DNA from: Methyloversatilis sp.
Lineage (GTDB): Bacteria; Pseudomonadota; Gammaproteobacteria; Burkholderiales; Rhodocyclaceae
Direction of reading: 5' to 3'
Assembly: GCF_030696805.1 (NCBI RefSeq)
Contig: NZ_JAUYRO010000095.1
Coordinates: 62,001-126,000 of the forward strand
Length of the DNA: 64,000 nucleotides
Shown: one piece after another, positions 44,185 to 54,960 of the stretch
Numbering within the stretch: the first letter of the stretch is position 1
Layout of the letters: every line of letters begins with the position of its first letter
Translations under genes and position numbers: made by a program
The notes under the pieces: model-generated
The model's database searches: none
Told to the model about the DNA's origin: nothing
What the model saw: the letters and a program-made list of their open reading frames with translations, nothing else

Positions 44185-45405
44185 GTGGCCTTTTCATTCT
44201 TCAAGAAATCACCTGCGCCGCAGGTCGAGACGCGCAAACCCGTGCAGCCCGCCCGCGGCGGCACGGCTTCGCGTCCGCCCCAGAGCACGCCGCCCCAGAG
44301 CGGGCCGCGCAATGTTGCGCCGAGCGTGTCGCCATCGAGTGGCCTGATATCGCTCGACTTCATCTCGCGCGATCCGCTCGAGGGCGCGCGTCGCATGGGC
44401 AAGGGCGAGCTGGAAGTGCAGGACGTTGCCAGCGGACTGCACCCGGTGGTCGAAGAGGCGGCGATGCTGTTTGCCAACGGTGACGATGAAGCCGCACTGA
44501 GTGCGCTCGAGCGCGCCACCTTCGACGATCTGGGCAGTTCCGCCGAGCAGGTGTGGGCGATGCTGTTCGATCTGTGCCACGCGCTCGGTCGCTGCGACGC
44601 CTTCGAAGCGCACGCGCTGGCCTATGCCGAGCGTTTCGAACGCTCTGCGCCGACCTGGCCGGCCAGCCCGTCCCGAGGCGCGGCAAATGGCCCCCCAACC
44701 CTGACGCTGTCCGGAAAGCTGTGCGAAGCCAGCCGCGCGATGATTGACCAGTTCGACCGTCTCGCTTGCAAAACCCCGCTGCTCAGGCTCGACACCGCAC
44801 GCGTGCAGGACGTGGACGAAGACGGCGCGAAAATGTTGACCGAGGCGTTGGTGAAAGTCAGGCGCAGCGGCCATCGGGTGGCGATGATCAATGTCACATC
44901 CCTGCGGGATATGCTCGCACCGCGTGTCATTCCCGGTACGGCGGCGCTGCCAGAGCAATGGCTGCTTTATCTGGAAACGCTGCAGCAGCTGGGCGACGAA
45001 GCGACATTCGAGGAATTTGCCATCCAGTATGCGGTGACGTTCGAACAGTCGCCGCCGTCATGGGATGCGCGCTGGGTTTCGGCCACGCTGCTGCCGGCGG
45101 CGCCCGAGCCGGTCAAACCAAATGGCAAGCCGGCAGTGGCATTGCAGGGCGAAATCACCGGCGCCAGGCAGGACGCCTTCGCCGTGCTGACGGCCGGCGA
45201 TCACCCGCCGGGTGTGCTCAAGGTCGAATGTTGCGATCTGAAACGTATGGATTTCATCAGCGCGGGCCTGCTGTTCAACGTGATCACAGCGGTGCAGGCC
45301 ACCGGTCGCCAACCGCGTTTCGTCGAGGTGCGTCCCATGATTGCCGCGCTGTTCGTGCTGATCGGCGTCGCCGCGGTGGCGGAAATCCAGCAGCGGCATT
45401 TCTGA
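44185..45405 (+). CDS. STAS-domain-like protein upstream of hslV
   Basis: This 406-residue soluble protein has a basic, Pro-rich N-terminus ([25 protein letters not shown]). Two copies of an STAS-like fold are suggested by [13 protein letters not shown]...[24 protein letters not shown] near residue 180 and [17 protein letters not shown]...[18 protein letters not shown] near residue 320. STAS domains mediate protein interaction and signalling. The start is GTG 44185. It precedes hslV by 68 bases, an arrangement frequent in betaproteobacteria. A partner is not known. Confidence 0.8.
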   Translation: MAFSFFKKSPAPQVETRKPVQPARGGTASRPPQSTPPQSGPRNVAPSVSPSSGLISLDFISRDPLEGARRMGKGELEVQDVASGLHPVVEEAAMLFANGDDEAALSALERATFDDLGSSAEQVWAMLFDLCHALGRCDAFEAHALAYAERFERSAPTWPASPSRGAANGPPTLTLSGKLCEASRAMIDQFDRLACKTPLLRLDTARVQDVDEDGAKMLTEALVKVRRSGHRVAMINVTSLRDMLAPRVIPGTAALPEQWLLYLETLQQLGDEATFEEFAIQYAVTFEQSPPSWDARWVSATLLPAAPEPVKPNGKPAVALQGEITGARQDAFAVLTAGDHPPGVLKVECCDLKRMDFISAGLLFNVITAVQATGRQPRFVEVRPMIAALFVLIGVAAVAEIQQRHF

Positions 45406-45473
45406 ATCGACTCAACTGGGCCGCTGCCCGCGAGGGTAAAGTACGCGACCTTTCCGCTTCATCAGGATCAGGC

Positions 45474-46013
45474 ATGGAACAGTTTCACGGCACGACCATC
45501 CTTTCGGTGCGCCGTCCGGGGCAGGTTGCGCTCGGCGGCGACGGTCAGGTCACGCTCGGCAACATTGTCGTCAAGTCCACGGCACGCAAGGTGCGCCGCC
45601 TGTACCAGGGCCGCATTCTGGCCGGATTCGCCGGTGGCACCGCTGACGCCTTCACGCTTTTCGAGCGTTTCGAAACCAAACTGGAAAAGCATCAGGGGCA
45701 TTTGCTGCGCAGCGCGGTCGAACTGGCCAAGGACTGGCGTACCGATCGCATGCTGCGCCGGCTCGAAGCCATGCTCGCTGTGGCCGATCGCGAGTCGTCG
45801 CTGATCATCACCGGCAACGGCGATGTGCTTGAACCGGAAGGCGGCATCGTTGCCATAGGGTCGGGCGGTGCCTACGCTCAGGCAGCCGCCCGCGCACTGA
45901 TCGAAAACACCGAACTGTCCGCCAGAGATGTCATTTCGAAGTCGCTCGGCATTGCCGGCGATCTTTGCATCTACACCAACCAGAGCCACACCATCGAAGT
46001 GATCGAATGGTGA
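45474..46013 (+). CDS. hslV: ATP-dependent protease peptidase subunit HslV
   Basis: HslV is the proteasome-like peptidase of the HslVU protease. The 179-residue protein begins MEQFHG before the catalytic TTILSVRR, so a six-residue leader must be removed to expose the threonine; this N-terminus is usual in betaproteobacteria. [24 protein letters not shown] and IAIGSGG-type blocks match the family. Its stop TGA overlaps the hslU ATG by one base (TGATG). Confidence 0.96.
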   Translation: MEQFHGTTILSVRRPGQVALGGDGQVTLGNIVVKSTARKVRRLYQGRILAGFAGGTADAFTLFERFETKLEKHQGHLLRSAVELAKDWRTDRMLRRLEAMLAVADRESSLIITGNGDVLEPEGGIVAIGSGGAYAQAAARALIENTELSARDVISKSLGIAGDLCIYTNQSHTIEVIEW

Positions 46014-47362
46014 TGAATACAGCCGCTTCCAGTCACACCATGACGCCATCCGAAATCGTGTCCGAACTGGACAAGCACATTGTCGGGCAGACGCGTGCCA
46101 AGCGCGCCGTCGCCGTGGCGCTGCGCAACCGCTGGCGCCGCGCCCAGGTGGCCGAGCCGCTGCGTACCGAAATCACGCCGAAGAATATCCTGATGATCGG
46201 GCCGACCGGGGTCGGCAAGACGGAAATCGCGCGCCGGCTGGCGCGCCTGGCCAACGCGCCCTTCATCAAGGTCGAGGCGACCAAGTTCACCGAAGTGGGC
46301 TATGTCGGGCGCGACGTCGACAGCATCATCCGCGACCTGATGGAGATCGCGATCAAGGATCTGCGTGAGCGCGCGATGAAGGCGTCGCGCACGCGCGCCG
46401 AGGACGCCGCGGAAGACCGCATCCTGGACGTGCTGCTGCCGCCGGCCCGCCCGACGGGTTTCGGCACCGACGCGCCGCCGGCGGAAGAATCCGGCACGCG
46501 GCAGAAATTCCGCAAGAAGCTGCGCGAAGGCGAACTGGACGACAAGGAGATCGACATCGAAGTCGCGCAGTCGGCGCAGTCGATGGAAATCCTGACCCCG
46601 CCCGGCATGGAGGAACTGTCCGGGCAGCTGCAGTCGATGTTCCAGAACATGGGCAACCCGCGCCGCAGCAGGCGCCGTATGACCATCGCGGAAGCGATGC
46701 GCGTGCTGACCGACGAAGAAGCCGCACTGCTGGTGAATGAGGACGAGGTGAAGCAGCAGGCGCGGGCCGCGGTCGAGCAGCATGGCATCGTGTTCCTCGA
46801 CGAGATCGACAAGATTGCCACCCGTTCCGAGCACGGTGGTGCGGACGTGTCGCGCCAGGGCGTGCAGCGTGACCTGTTGCCTCTGGTCGAAGGCACGACC
46901 ATCAGCACCAAGTACGGCATGGTGAAAACCGATCACATCCTGTTCATCGCTAGTGGCGCCTTCCACCTGTCGCGCCCGAGCGACCTGATACCGGAAATGC
47001 AGGGCCGATTCCCGATCCGGGTCGAACTCGAATCATTGTCGGTGGAAGATTTCGAACGCATCCTGACCGCCACCGACGCCTGCCTGACGCGCCAGTACAT
47101 TGCGCTGCTGGGCACCGACGGCGTCACGGTGGACTTCACCGCCGACGGAATCCGCCGGCTGGCCGAAGTCGCCTGGTCGGTCAATGAGCGCACCGAAAAC
47201 ATCGGTGCGCGCCGTCTGCACACGGTGATGGAAAAGCTGCTTGAAGACGTGTCCTTCGACGCCGGCCGGCACGACAGTGCGCTGACCGTCGATGCCGCCT
47301 ATGTCGACCTCCGCCTGGGCGAACTGTCGCAGAGCGAGGATCTTGCCCGCTATGTTCTTTGA
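46013..47362 (+). CDS. hslU: ATP-dependent protease ATPase subunit HslU
   Basis: HslU unfolds substrates for HslV. The 449-residue AAA+ protein has [17 protein letters not shown], Walker [15 protein letters not shown] near residue 63, [19 protein letters not shown] with the pore motif GYVG, Walker [12 protein letters not shown] near residue 260, and [20 protein letters not shown]. An intermediate I domain of about 100 residues lies between. The ATG at 46013 couples it to hslV; an upstream ATG at 46007 and a downstream one at 46046 are possible. Confidence 0.96.
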   Translation: MNTAASSHTMTPSEIVSELDKHIVGQTRAKRAVAVALRNRWRRAQVAEPLRTEITPKNILMIGPTGVGKTEIARRLARLANAPFIKVEATKFTEVGYVGRDVDSIIRDLMEIAIKDLRERAMKASRTRAEDAAEDRILDVLLPPARPTGFGTDAPPAEESGTRQKFRKKLREGELDDKEIDIEVAQSAQSMEILTPPGMEELSGQLQSMFQNMGNPRRSRRRMTIAEAMRVLTDEEAALLVNEDEVKQQARAAVEQHGIVFLDEIDKIATRSEHGGADVSRQGVQRDLLPLVEGTTISTKYGMVKTDHILFIASGAFHLSRPSDLIPEMQGRFPIRVELESLSVEDFERILTATDACLTRQYIALLGTDGVTVDFTADGIRRLAEVAWSVNERTENIGARRLHTVMEKLLEDVSFDAGRHDSALTVDAAYVDLRLGELSQSEDLARYVL

Positions 47363-47443
47363 GCGCACTCCGGTGCGTACAGAACTTTCCGTCTACCCGA
47401 GCTTCTGCCTGAATGTCCCCCCGTCCGTCCACCTGAGCGTCCG

Positions 47444-47923
47444 ATGACCCCGATCGCCCGTACCCGCCTGCTGTTCGTCCTGTCCTACGTCTGTTTCGGC
47501 CTGGTTGCCTTTGCGCTCTACCTGCAGCACGTCGAACGGCTGGCGCCGTGCCCACTGTGCATCCTGCAGCGCTACGCCTTTGCCGGTGCCGGCCTGTTCC
47601 TGTTGCTGAGCGGATTGTTCGGCGGCACGCTGTCGCGCAGCGGGCTTTGGCTGGCGGCGCTGGTCGCCGGCGCGGGCGCGGCGATCGCCGGGCGGCACGT
47701 CTATGTGCTGTACCACCCGTCGGTCAGCTGTGGTCTTGATCCGGTCGAGGACTTCGTAAACAGCCTGCCGCCTGCGCAGTGGCTGCCCCAGCTGTTTTTC
47801 GCCGACGGCGCCTGCGGCGCCAAATTGCCGCCCATCTTCGGGCTCGACATTCCTGAGTGGTCGCTCGCCTGGCTGGTGGCACTGGCGCTGATCGCCGTGC
47901 TGCTCTCGTGGCGCCGGCACTGA
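47444..47923 (+). CDS. dsbB: disulfide bond formation protein B
   Basis: DsbB reoxidises periplasmic DsbA and passes electrons to quinones. The 159-residue inner-membrane protein has four predicted helices. The first cysteine pair is PCPLCILQR near residue 36; the second pair is in SVSCGLDP and DGACGAK near residues 96 and 123. The length is slightly short but normal for betaproteobacterial DsbB. It follows hslU by 81 bases. Confidence 0.94.
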   Translation: MTPIARTRLLFVLSYVCFGLVAFALYLQHVERLAPCPLCILQRYAFAGAGLFLLLSGLFGGTLSRSGLWLAALVAGAGAAIAGRHVYVLYHPSVSCGLDPVEDFVNSLPPAQWLPQLFFADGACGAKLPPIFGLDIPEWSLAWLVALALIAVLLSWRRH

Positions 47924-48032
47924 GCAGCCGTACCCGCTGTTCCATTTGTGCCGCATCCGGAAGGGTGTCGAGCACAAGCGACAGTTGCTGATGCACAATC
48001 CGCGTGCATCAATCTTTCTGCTTCCGGACACT

Positions 48033-49355
48033 ATGAACCATCAGAAAAAACCCGTCATCGTGGTGGTGGGCGGCGGCGCAGGCGGACTCGAGCTCGTGAC
48101 CAGTCTTGGAGACCGCTACGGCGAAAAGGGTCTGGCCGACGTGGTGCTGGTCGACGCCTCGCCGATCCATATCTGGAAGCCGCACCTGCACGAAGTTGCT
48201 GCCGGGCGCATGGACATGCACATGCACCGGCTCGAATACGTCGCCCAGGCGCGCTGGCACAGCTTCGAGTTCCAGCTTGGCCGAATGACGGCGATCGACC
48301 GTGAGCGCAAGACCATCCACATCGAGGCGGTGCCGGACTTCGACGGTGACCCCATGCTGCCGGAGCGCGAACTGCATTACGACTATCTGGTGATCGCCAT
48401 CGGCAGCACGGTGAATACCTTCGGCATTCCGGGCGCCGACGACTTCACGATGGCGCTCGACTCGACCCACGACGCCGAACGTTTCCGGCAGAAGCTGGTG
48501 GCCGCCTGCATGCGTGCCGATGCGCGCGCCGAGCGTGGCGAGCCGCACCAGGTGTCGATTGCCATCATCGGGGCTGGCGCAACCGGTGTCGAACTGTCGG
48601 CCGAGCTGCGGCATACCAGCAAGGTGTTGCGGGCCTTCGGCGTGCACAGCATGGACCCGCGGAAGGACGTCCGCATCACGCTGATCGAGGCGGCCGATCG
48701 GGTGCTGCCGGCGCTGCCGACACGCATTTCGGTTTCGGTCGAAGGCCTGCTCAAGAAGATGGGCATCGATGTGCTGAAGTCCGAGCGGGTCAGCGAAGTG
48801 AGCAAGGACGGTCTGGCCACGGCCAGCGGCCAGTTCATCCGTGCCGACCTGATGGTGTGGGCCGCAGGCATCAAGGCGCCGAACATGCTTGCCGGTTTCG
48901 GCGGACTGGAATCGAACCGCATCAACCAGTTGGTGGTGGATGATCACCTGACCACCACACGCGACCCGGACGTGTTTGCCTTCGGCGACTGTGCCGCCTG
49001 CGTCTGGCTGGATGGCGAAGGCACGATTCCGCCGCGTGCACAGGCGGCACACCAGCAGGCCAGCTATCTGGTGAAGATTTTCGACATGCGCCTGTTCGGC
49101 AAGGGCGATCCGGGCCCGTTCAGATACAAGGACTTCGGCTCGCTGGTATCACTGGGCAAGACCGGCGCAACCGGCAACCTGATGGGCGGCATCATTGGCG
49201 GCAGCATGTTCATCGAAGGCCTGGTGGCACGCGTGATGTACCGCTCGCTGTACCAGATGCATCAGATCGCGCTGCACGGCTGGATCAAAAGTTCGATCGA
49301 CGCGCTGGCACGCATCATCAAGCGCAGCACGGAGCCGCACGTCAAGCTGCATTGA
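48033..49355 (+). CDS. type II NADH dehydrogenase (NDH-2)
   Basis: This 440-residue flavoprotein oxidises NADH and reduces ubiquinone without proton pumping. FAD motif VVVGGGAGGLELVT lies near residue 12 and the NADH motif IAIIGAGATGVELSAEL near 180; FAFGDCAAC near 318 is the second FAD contact. The C-terminal stretch (MYRSLYQMHQIALHGWIKS) is amphipathic and probably anchors it to the membrane. The ATG at 48033 is the best fit; upstream codons are not homologous. It stands alone. Confidence 0.93.
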   Translation: MNHQKKPVIVVVGGGAGGLELVTSLGDRYGEKGLADVVLVDASPIHIWKPHLHEVAAGRMDMHMHRLEYVAQARWHSFEFQLGRMTAIDRERKTIHIEAVPDFDGDPMLPERELHYDYLVIAIGSTVNTFGIPGADDFTMALDSTHDAERFRQKLVAACMRADARAERGEPHQVSIAIIGAGATGVELSAELRHTSKVLRAFGVHSMDPRKDVRITLIEAADRVLPALPTRISVSVEGLLKKMGIDVLKSERVSEVSKDGLATASGQFIRADLMVWAAGIKAPNMLAGFGGLESNRINQLVVDDHLTTTRDPDVFAFGDCAACVWLDGEGTIPPRAQAAHQQASYLVKIFDMRLFGKGDPGPFRYKDFGSLVSLGKTGATGNLMGGIIGGSMFIEGLVARVMYRSLYQMHQIALHGWIKSSIDALARIIKRSTEPHVKLH

Positions 49356-49373
49356 GGCAGAGGCAGAATTTAA

Positions 49374-49401
49374 GGGACCAGGGACCAGGGACCAGGGACC
49401 A
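49374..49401 (+). repeat. 7-bp tandem repeat (GGGACCA x 4)
   Basis: Four exact GGGACCA units follow the NADH dehydrogenase stop by 18 bases. No gene lies in the gap, which ends at the convergent moeB. Confidence 0.9.
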
Positions 49402-49488
49402 GGGGGCCGGTGCCTGGTTCGGGCGATGTGCTGAGGTTGGTCTGCCCGACGGCGTCGCTGCGGCGGCGAGTGGGCAGGAACCGGGCGA

Positions 49489-50241
49489 TCAGGTCCGCTG
49501 GCCGCAGACTTCGCATGCGGGGTCGCGTGGCAGCGTGATGCTGCGCCACTCCATGCCCAGTGCGTCGAGCAGCAGCAGCCGGCCGGCCAGCGACTGGCCG
49601 GTGTGCGCCAGCAGCTTGAGGGCCTCGGCGGCCTGCATCGTGCCGATGATGCCGGTCAGCGGCGCGAACACGCCCATCACCGCGCAGCGCACCTCGTCGG
49701 CGTCGCCACCTTCCGGAAACAGGCAGTGGTAGCAGGGTGCCCCGGCGTCGCGGCTGTCGAATACCGACACCTGACCGTCGAAACGAATCGCCGCACCGGA
49801 CACCAGCGGCGTGCGCGCGGCCACGCAGGCGCGGTTGATGGCATGGCGAGTAGCGAAATTGTCGCTGCAGTCGAGCACCACGTCGGCCGCCTCGACCTGT
49901 TCGCGCAAAGCGTCGCCAGCCAGCCGTGTCTTGAGCGCGATCACCGCGATGCTCGGATTGATGTCGTGCAACGCTTCTCGCGCCGACTCGACCTTGGCCC
50001 GCCCGACCGAATGCTGCCGGTGCAGCACCTGTCGCTGCAGATTCGTCAGATCGACCTCGTCATCGTCGACGATCACCAGCGTGCCGACACCGGCTGCCGC
50101 CATGTAGAGCGCCGCCGGGCAGCCCAGGCCACCGGCGCCGACGATCAGGGCACGCGATGCGAGCAGCCTGTCCTGTCCTTCGATACCTATCGGGTCCAGC
50201 AGGATGTGCCGGCTGTAGCGCAGCAGTTGTTCGTCGTTCAT
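49489..50241 (-). CDS. moeB: MoeB/ThiF-family adenylyltransferase (HesA/MoeB/ThiF)
   Basis: The enzyme adenylates the C-terminal Gly of a sulfur-carrier protein (MoaD or ThiS). The 250-residue protein has RYSRHILLDPIGIEGQ at the start, the nucleotide motif LIVGAGGLGCPAALYMAAAG near residue 33, the adenylation residues DLTNLQRQVLH, and zinc cysteines in PCYHCLF and ACEVCGQ. The rhodanese domain of longer forms is absent. MoeB versus ThiF cannot be settled from sequence; its neighbours ctpA and envC are the usual ones in betaproteobacteria. Confidence 0.9.
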   Translation of the reverse strand: MNDEQLLRYSRHILLDPIGIEGQDRLLASRALIVGAGGLGCPAALYMAAAGVGTLVIVDDDEVDLTNLQRQVLHRQHSVGRAKVESAREALHDINPSIAVIALKTRLAGDALREQVEAADVVLDCSDNFATRHAINRACVAARTPLVSGAAIRFDGQVSVFDSRDAGAPCYHCLFPEGGDADEVRCAVMGVFAPLTGIIGTMQAAEALKLLAHTGQSLAGRLLLLDALGMEWRSITLPRDPACEVCGQRT

Positions 50242-50268
50242 TGCAGAAAAGGTTGCGGCCGTGCGGTG

Positions 50269-50733
50269 TCAGCGGTAGTCGCGCAGTTCGGTCGGCGTGT
50301 CGTCATGGTCGCCATGCGGATGGTGCTGCCAGGCCTTGACATAGATTTCGTTCGATTTCTTGATCAGCCGTTCCGGCTGCCGCAGGTTGCGCAGCTGGGT
50401 GTCTTCGCAGAAGTGCAGCAGCGCGCGCAGGATGCGCATGACCAGCCCGGTGTCGGTGTGGAAGCCGTTCTGGTCGAGCAGCCGTTCGATGCTGCGAAAG
50501 CTGTGCTCGGCCAGACTGTACTCGATGGCCAGTGCGCGACCCCGGCGACCGGTGACGGTGATGTTGCCCTGTTCGGTGAGAAAGCGGCTTGCTTCATCGA
50601 TCCGCTCGTAGCTGCGCAGGCTGAAGCGCAGTTCGCGGTGCTTCATCAGACCGGCCTGAGGGCCGTAACCCGGCTTGCGCGGGGCGCGGTGTTCGCGACC
50701 AAAACGACGCTTGCTTGCATGAGCGGCCATCAT
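50269..50733 (-). CDS. conserved hypothetical protein between ctpA and moeB
   Basis: This 154-residue basic protein has no signal peptide or membrane segment. The N-terminus is rich in Arg and Lys (HASKRRFGREHRAPRKPGYG). The body has RFLTEQGNITVTGRRGRALAIEYSL and helical RILRALLHFCEDTQL. The tail (KAWQHHPHGDHDDTPTEL) is His/Asp-rich. GAGGAG lies a few bases upstream of the double ATG at 50733. The family is not recognised. It lies 28 bases upstream of moeB. Confidence 0.72.
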   Translation of the reverse strand: MMAAHASKRRFGREHRAPRKPGYGPQAGLMKHRELRFSLRSYERIDEASRFLTEQGNITVTGRRGRALAIEYSLAEHSFRSIERLLDQNGFHTDTGLVMRILRALLHFCEDTQLRNLRQPERLIKKSNEIYVKAWQHHPHGDHDDTPTELRDYR

Positions 50734-50815
50734 TCAGCTCCTCAATCCGGTAGGTCCGACGGTCCGCATGCGGACGCCGGACACGCTGGCCAGACCGCAT
50801 GGTCGCGGTCGCAGC

Positions 50816-52213
50816 TCAGTTCTTCTGCATGATCTGCAGGCCCTTCAGCAGATTCAGCGCCTGTGTGAACTGGTAGTCGGTCTTGGTCGCGAATTCGAAC
50901 GGCGCAGCCTGCTTGCCGTCCTCGTCTTCCTTCGCCGGACCCGGCTTGCCCTTGGCCCCTGCATCGGCCGGCATGGCCGGGATTTCCACGTCCTTGTCGT
51001 TGTTCAGGTGGCGGTCGAGGTCGACTTCGCGCAGGCGCATTCCGGTGCTGCCATTCGCGCTTTCCTCGACAACGATGTCCGGCACGATACCCTTGGCCTG
51101 GATTGAGCGACCGTTCGGCGTGTAATAGCGTGCCGTGGTCAGCTTGATCGCCGTATTGTTGGTCAGCGGCATGATGGTCTGCACCGAACCCTTGCCGAAG
51201 GTCTGGGTGCCCATGATGACAGCGCGCTTGTGGTCCTGCAGGGCGCCGGCGACGATTTCCGAGGCCGAAGCCGATCCCGAATTCACCAGCACCACCAGCG
51301 GTACCGATTTGGCACCTGCAGGCAGGGTCTGCAGGAAGTCATCGCGGCTGCCGCGCAGGTAGTCTTCCGGCGAGGCGATGAAACGGCGCTTTGCGTCATC
51401 GGTGCGACCGTCGGTCGATACCACCAGCGCCTTCGGCTGCAGGAAAGCCGCCGATACGCCGACCGCGCCGTGCAGCAGGCCGCCAGGATCGTTGCGCAGG
51501 TCGAGTACCAGACCCTTCAGCTCGCCGTCCTTGTAGAGTTTGCCGATATGCTTGACCAGATCTTCCGCGCTCTGCTCCTGGAACTGGGTCAGCCGCAGGT
51601 AGCCGTAGCCCGGCTCGACCAGCTTGGACTTCACGCTCTGCACCTTGATCACTTCGCGCATCAGCGTCACTTCGATCGGCTTGGTTTCGCCCTTGCGCGC
51701 GATGGTCAGGCGGATGCTGGTGTTCGGCTTGCCGCGCATGCGCTTGACCGCGTCGCCGAGGTTCAGTCCCTTGGTCGACGTGTCGTCCAGCTTGATGATC
51801 AGGTCGCCCGACTTGATGCCGGCGCGAAACGCAGGTGTGTCCTCGATCGGCGACACCACCTTGACGAAACCGTCTTCCATGCCGACTTCGATGCCGAGGC
51901 CGCCGAATTCGCCCTGGGTGCCGGCCTGCAGGTCCTTGAACGCATCCTGATCAAGGTAGGCCGAGTGCGGGTCGAGGCCGGACAACATGCCGCTGATGGC
52001 CTGCGTGATCAATTTCTTGTCATCGACCGGCTCGACGTAGCTGGCCTTGACCGCATTGAGGACGTCAGCGAACTGGCGGAGTTCTTCCACCGGCAGGCTG
52101 CTGCCGGGCGTCTTGTTCGCATTGGCGGAGAAATTGAGACTGAGCAGCACACCTGCACAGAGCCCGATCATGATCAGGCCGGTTTGCTGCAGCTTCTTTT
52201 GCATCGAAAGCAC
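50816..52213 (-). CDS. ctpA: carboxyl-terminal processing protease (S41 family)
   Basis: CtpA cleaves periplasmic proteins at their C-termini. The 465-residue protein has an N-terminal signal or anchor (TGLIMIGLCAGVLLSL), a PDZ domain (FGGLGIEVGMEDGFVKVVSP, with SGDLIIKLDDTS) and an S41 catalytic domain with the Ser in NSGSASASEIVAGAL near residue 315 and Lys in GKGSVQTI near 340. The C-terminus has an acidic low-complexity segment (AKEDEDGKQAA). It follows envC with a 24-base gap. Confidence 0.95.
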   Translation of the reverse strand: MLSMQKKLQQTGLIMIGLCAGVLLSLNFSANANKTPGSSLPVEELRQFADVLNAVKASYVEPVDDKKLITQAISGMLSGLDPHSAYLDQDAFKDLQAGTQGEFGGLGIEVGMEDGFVKVVSPIEDTPAFRAGIKSGDLIIKLDDTSTKGLNLGDAVKRMRGKPNTSIRLTIARKGETKPIEVTLMREVIKVQSVKSKLVEPGYGYLRLTQFQEQSAEDLVKHIGKLYKDGELKGLVLDLRNDPGGLLHGAVGVSAAFLQPKALVVSTDGRTDDAKRRFIASPEDYLRGSRDDFLQTLPAGAKSVPLVVLVNSGSASASEIVAGALQDHKRAVIMGTQTFGKGSVQTIMPLTNNTAIKLTTARYYTPNGRSIQAKGIVPDIVVEESANGSTGMRLREVDLDRHLNNDKDVEIPAMPADAGAKGKPGPAKEDEDGKQAAPFEFATKTDYQFTQALNLLKGLQIMQKN

Positions 52214-52237
52214 TCCGCGTGTGTATCGGCCGGAAAT

Positions 52238-53464
52238 CTAGCGGGAAACCCATTTCAAGGGATCCAGCGCTTGTCCCTGATGCCGCAATTCAAAGTATAA
52301 ACCCGATTCCAGAGCCCCACCGCTGCTGCCGATCGAGGCGATGTTCTCGCCGCTGCCAACGCGTGCGCCCACCCCTTTGAGCAGGGCTTCGTTGTTGCCG
52401 TAGATGCTCAGATAGTGGTCGCCGTGGTCGACGATGATCAGGTTGCCGAAGCCGCGCAGCCAGTCGGCGAACACCACGGTGCCCGCCGCCACGGCTTTCA
52501 CGTCTCCGGCACCGGCGCGGATGAAAATGCCACGCAACGGTGTGCCGCCATCGGCACTTTGGGCACCGAAGCGGCGCGCAAGTTCGCCGCTGGCCGGCCA
52601 GGGCAGTTTGCCGCGCAACTTCACGAACGGCTGGCCACCATGATCGACCGGCAGAGACTTGACGACCGGGCCGGTGTCCGCCTTGTTGCGGGCGGGTTCC
52701 GGGTTGTCACCTGGCGGCGCTGCGCCGGGTGCCGGACGTGGCACGGTGCGCGCACTTTTCTTCGACAGGGCTTCGATCAGCCTGCTGAGCCTCGCCTCGT
52801 CGCGCTTCAAAGTGGCAAGCTCACGCCGTTCGGTGCGCAACTGGGTGGCCAGTCGTTCTAGCACCTTGCGGCGCACATTGTTCTCGGCAGCCAGGCGTTC
52901 GCGTTCGAGTTCGCGTTCCGCCTCCAGCGTGCGCATCTGTTCGAGCTGGCTGTCCTGCTGTGCCAGCAGTTCGCGCTGCCGCGCGAGCGCAGCGCGGTGG
53001 GTGTCCATCAGCGCCAGCTGGCTGCGCGAAAGACTGCGCAGGTAGTGCAGGTCGCGCGCGCTCTGGTTCGGGTCGGTGCCCGACAGCAGGTGGCGCAGTG
53101 CATCGGCTTCGCCGGCGCGCTGGTGGCCGCGCAGCAGTTGTGCAAGCTGTGCCTGCTGGCGCTGCAGCGTTGTTTCGCCGGCGGCGATGTCGGTACGGGT
53201 GCGGGCCAGCGCCGTCTCGACCTCCTTGCGCTGCCGGCTGATGTCGCGCAACGCGCGGGTGGCGTCCGAGATGGCTTTTTCGGAACCGCGTAGCTCGTCG
53301 CGAGCCTCGCGGTGCGCACTTTCCGACTGGTTAAGCTCATCGCGCAGCGCTTCCATGCGCTGCTGCAGCGCCTTGAGCTGTTCCGGACTGGACTGGACCG
53401 CGCGTTCAGCCTGTGCGGCCAGTGGCAGGGTGCACAGCAGGGCAAGGAGGAACCGGACGGTCAC
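52238..53464 (-). CDS. envC: EnvC-like murein hydrolase activator (degenerate M23)
   Basis: EnvC-type proteins activate AmiA/AmiB amidases at the division septum. The 408-residue protein has a signal peptide, a long coiled-coil (residues about 25-235) and a C-terminal LytM/M23 fold. The first zinc site reads FIRAGAGD instead of HxxxD, so it is probably catalytically inactive, as in EnvC. The start is uncertain: GTG 53464 overlaps the gpmA stop (GTGA), and a GTG three codons earlier is also in frame. Confidence 0.9.
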   Translation of the reverse strand: MTVRFLLALLCTLPLAAQAERAVQSSPEQLKALQQRMEALRDELNQSESAHREARDELRGSEKAISDATRALRDISRQRKEVETALARTRTDIAAGETTLQRQQAQLAQLLRGHQRAGEADALRHLLSGTDPNQSARDLHYLRSLSRSQLALMDTHRAALARQRELLAQQDSQLEQMRTLEAERELERERLAAENNVRRKVLERLATQLRTERRELATLKRDEARLSRLIEALSKKSARTVPRPAPGAAPPGDNPEPARNKADTGPVVKSLPVDHGGQPFVKLRGKLPWPASGELARRFGAQSADGGTPLRGIFIRAGAGDVKAVAAGTVVFADWLRGFGNLIIVDHGDHYLSIYGNNEALLKGVGARVGSGENIASIGSSGGALESGLYFELRHQGQALDPLKWVSR

Positions 53465-54279
53465 TCCATCCACGGCGGGCGTTGCTCGGTCTGCGCCTCC
53501 TCCGTATCCGGAATCGGTGGCCGCTGGCGCTGCGGAACGGCGCGACTCTGGTTGGCCACGGCGTCAATGGCGGCCTTGATCGCCTCCTGGTCGCCCAGGT
53601 AATAATGGCGGATCGGCGTCAGGTCGTCGTCCAGCTCATAGACCAGCGGCTGTGCGGTCGGGATGTTCAGGCCGAGAATGTCCTGCTCGGACACGTTGTC
53701 GAGATACTTGATCAGCGCACGCAGGCTGTTGCCGTGGGCCACGATGAGCACGTTCTTGCCGGATTTGATCTGCGGCACGATTTCCGCGCTCCAGAACGGC
53801 AGCACGCGGGCCACGGTGTCCTTCAGGCATTCGGTGCGCGGAAAGCATTCGTTCGGCACGTCGGCGTAGCGGGGGTTCTTGCGGTCTAGCCGCGGGTCGT
53901 CCTCTTCCAGTGCAGGCGGCGGCGTGTCGTAGGAGCGGCGCCATGCCAGCACCTGTTCCTCGCCGAAGCGCTGCGCCGTCTGCGCCTTGTCCAGACCCTG
54001 CAGCGCACCATAGTGGCGCTCGTTCAGGCGCCAGGTCGGGCGGATCGGAATCCACATCAGGTTCATCTGTTCGAGCGCAACATACAGCGTCTTGTTGGCG
54101 CGCTTGAGCACCGACGTGAATGCCACATCGAAGCGGTAGGACTCGCGGGCGAGCAGGCGGCCGGCTTCGCGCGCCTCGATTTCGCCCTTTTCGGTCAGAC
54201 CGACGTCGGTCCAGCCGGTAAAACGGTTTTCCTTGTTCCAGACGGATTCGCCATGGCGCAACAGAACGAGCTTGTACAT
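53461..54279 (-). CDS. gpmA: 2,3-bisphosphoglycerate-dependent phosphoglycerate mutase
   Basis: GpmA interconverts 3- and 2-phosphoglycerate in glycolysis. The 272-residue protein has the phosphohistidine motif [25 protein letters not shown] at the start, [15 protein letters not shown] near residue 88 and [14 protein letters not shown] near 181. It is about 20 residues longer than the usual 249 because of a Pro/Gln-rich C-terminal tail. It is first in the gpmA-envC-ctpA run and divergent from the rhodanese gene. Confidence 0.96.
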   Translation of the reverse strand: MYKLVLLRHGESVWNKENRFTGWTDVGLTEKGEIEAREAGRLLARESYRFDVAFTSVLKRANKTLYVALEQMNLMWIPIRPTWRLNERHYGALQGLDKAQTAQRFGEEQVLAWRRSYDTPPPALEEDDPRLDRKNPRYADVPNECFPRTECLKDTVARVLPFWSAEIVPQIKSGKNVLIVAHGNSLRALIKYLDNVSEQDILGLNIPTAQPLVYELDDDLTPIRHYYLGDQEAIKAAIDAVANQSRAVPQRQRPPIPDTEEAQTEQRPPWME

Positions 54280-54545
54280 GAGGTGGGATCTGTAGGGTGG
54301 GATCGGGTCGGGCGCGGCATCTAGCGGCGGAGAGTTGCGCTACTGATTCGTGGTCTGTAGGTGAGCCGCGCGCGCTTGGGCTAAAATCGGCATTTTCCCA
54401 GAAAAAGCATTTCGCGGTCCGGTAAAAAATCGACATACCTGCGCGTTTCGACGCGTATCAAATGGTCGGACGCTTCCGAACGACGGCCCGCTAACCCGGG
54501 CACGCGATTTCATCCCGACCCCTACACTGGCTGCTCTCAGACTCC

Positions 54546-54956
54546 ATGGACTTCGTAACGACCAACTACATCTGGGCCATCACCGCTTTCATGAGTGGTG
54601 CCGGGCTCATCTTCCTGACCATACGCCAGAAGGTGTCGGGCCCGCGCCTGTCACCGGCCCAGGCCACGCAGCTGATCAATCGCGAAGACGCGCAGGTGAT
54701 CGACGTGCGTGATCAGGCGGAATGGTCCAAGGGCCACATCAATGGCGCGCGGCACATCCCGGCGGGCGAAATCCCGAAACGGCTGGGTGAGCTGGAAAAG
54801 TTCAGGCAGCGGCCGCTGATCGTCGTCTGCGCCAGCGGCCAGCGCTCGGCGAGTGCGTGCTCCGCGCTTCGCAAGGCGGGTTTCGAGAAGGTTTTCGCGC
54901 TGGACGGCGGGATCGGCGCCTGGGAACAGGCCGGTCTGCCGCTGACAAAGAAGTGA
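54546..54956 (+). CDS. membrane-anchored rhodanese-like protein
   Basis: This 136-residue protein has an N-terminal transmembrane helix (YIWAITAFMSGAGLIFLTI) and a rhodanese domain with the active-site Cys in VVCASGQRSAS near residue 94 and the EWSKGHINGARHIPAGEI block. The substrate is not known. A 266-base non-coding region upstream separates it from gpmA; I see no repeat or terminator in it. grxC starts four bases later. Confidence 0.9.
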   Translation: MDFVTTNYIWAITAFMSGAGLIFLTIRQKVSGPRLSPAQATQLINREDAQVIDVRDQAEWSKGHINGARHIPAGEIPKRLGELEKFRQRPLIVVCASGQRSASACSALRKAGFEKVFALDGGIGAWEQAGLPLTKK

Positions 54957-54960
54957 TGCC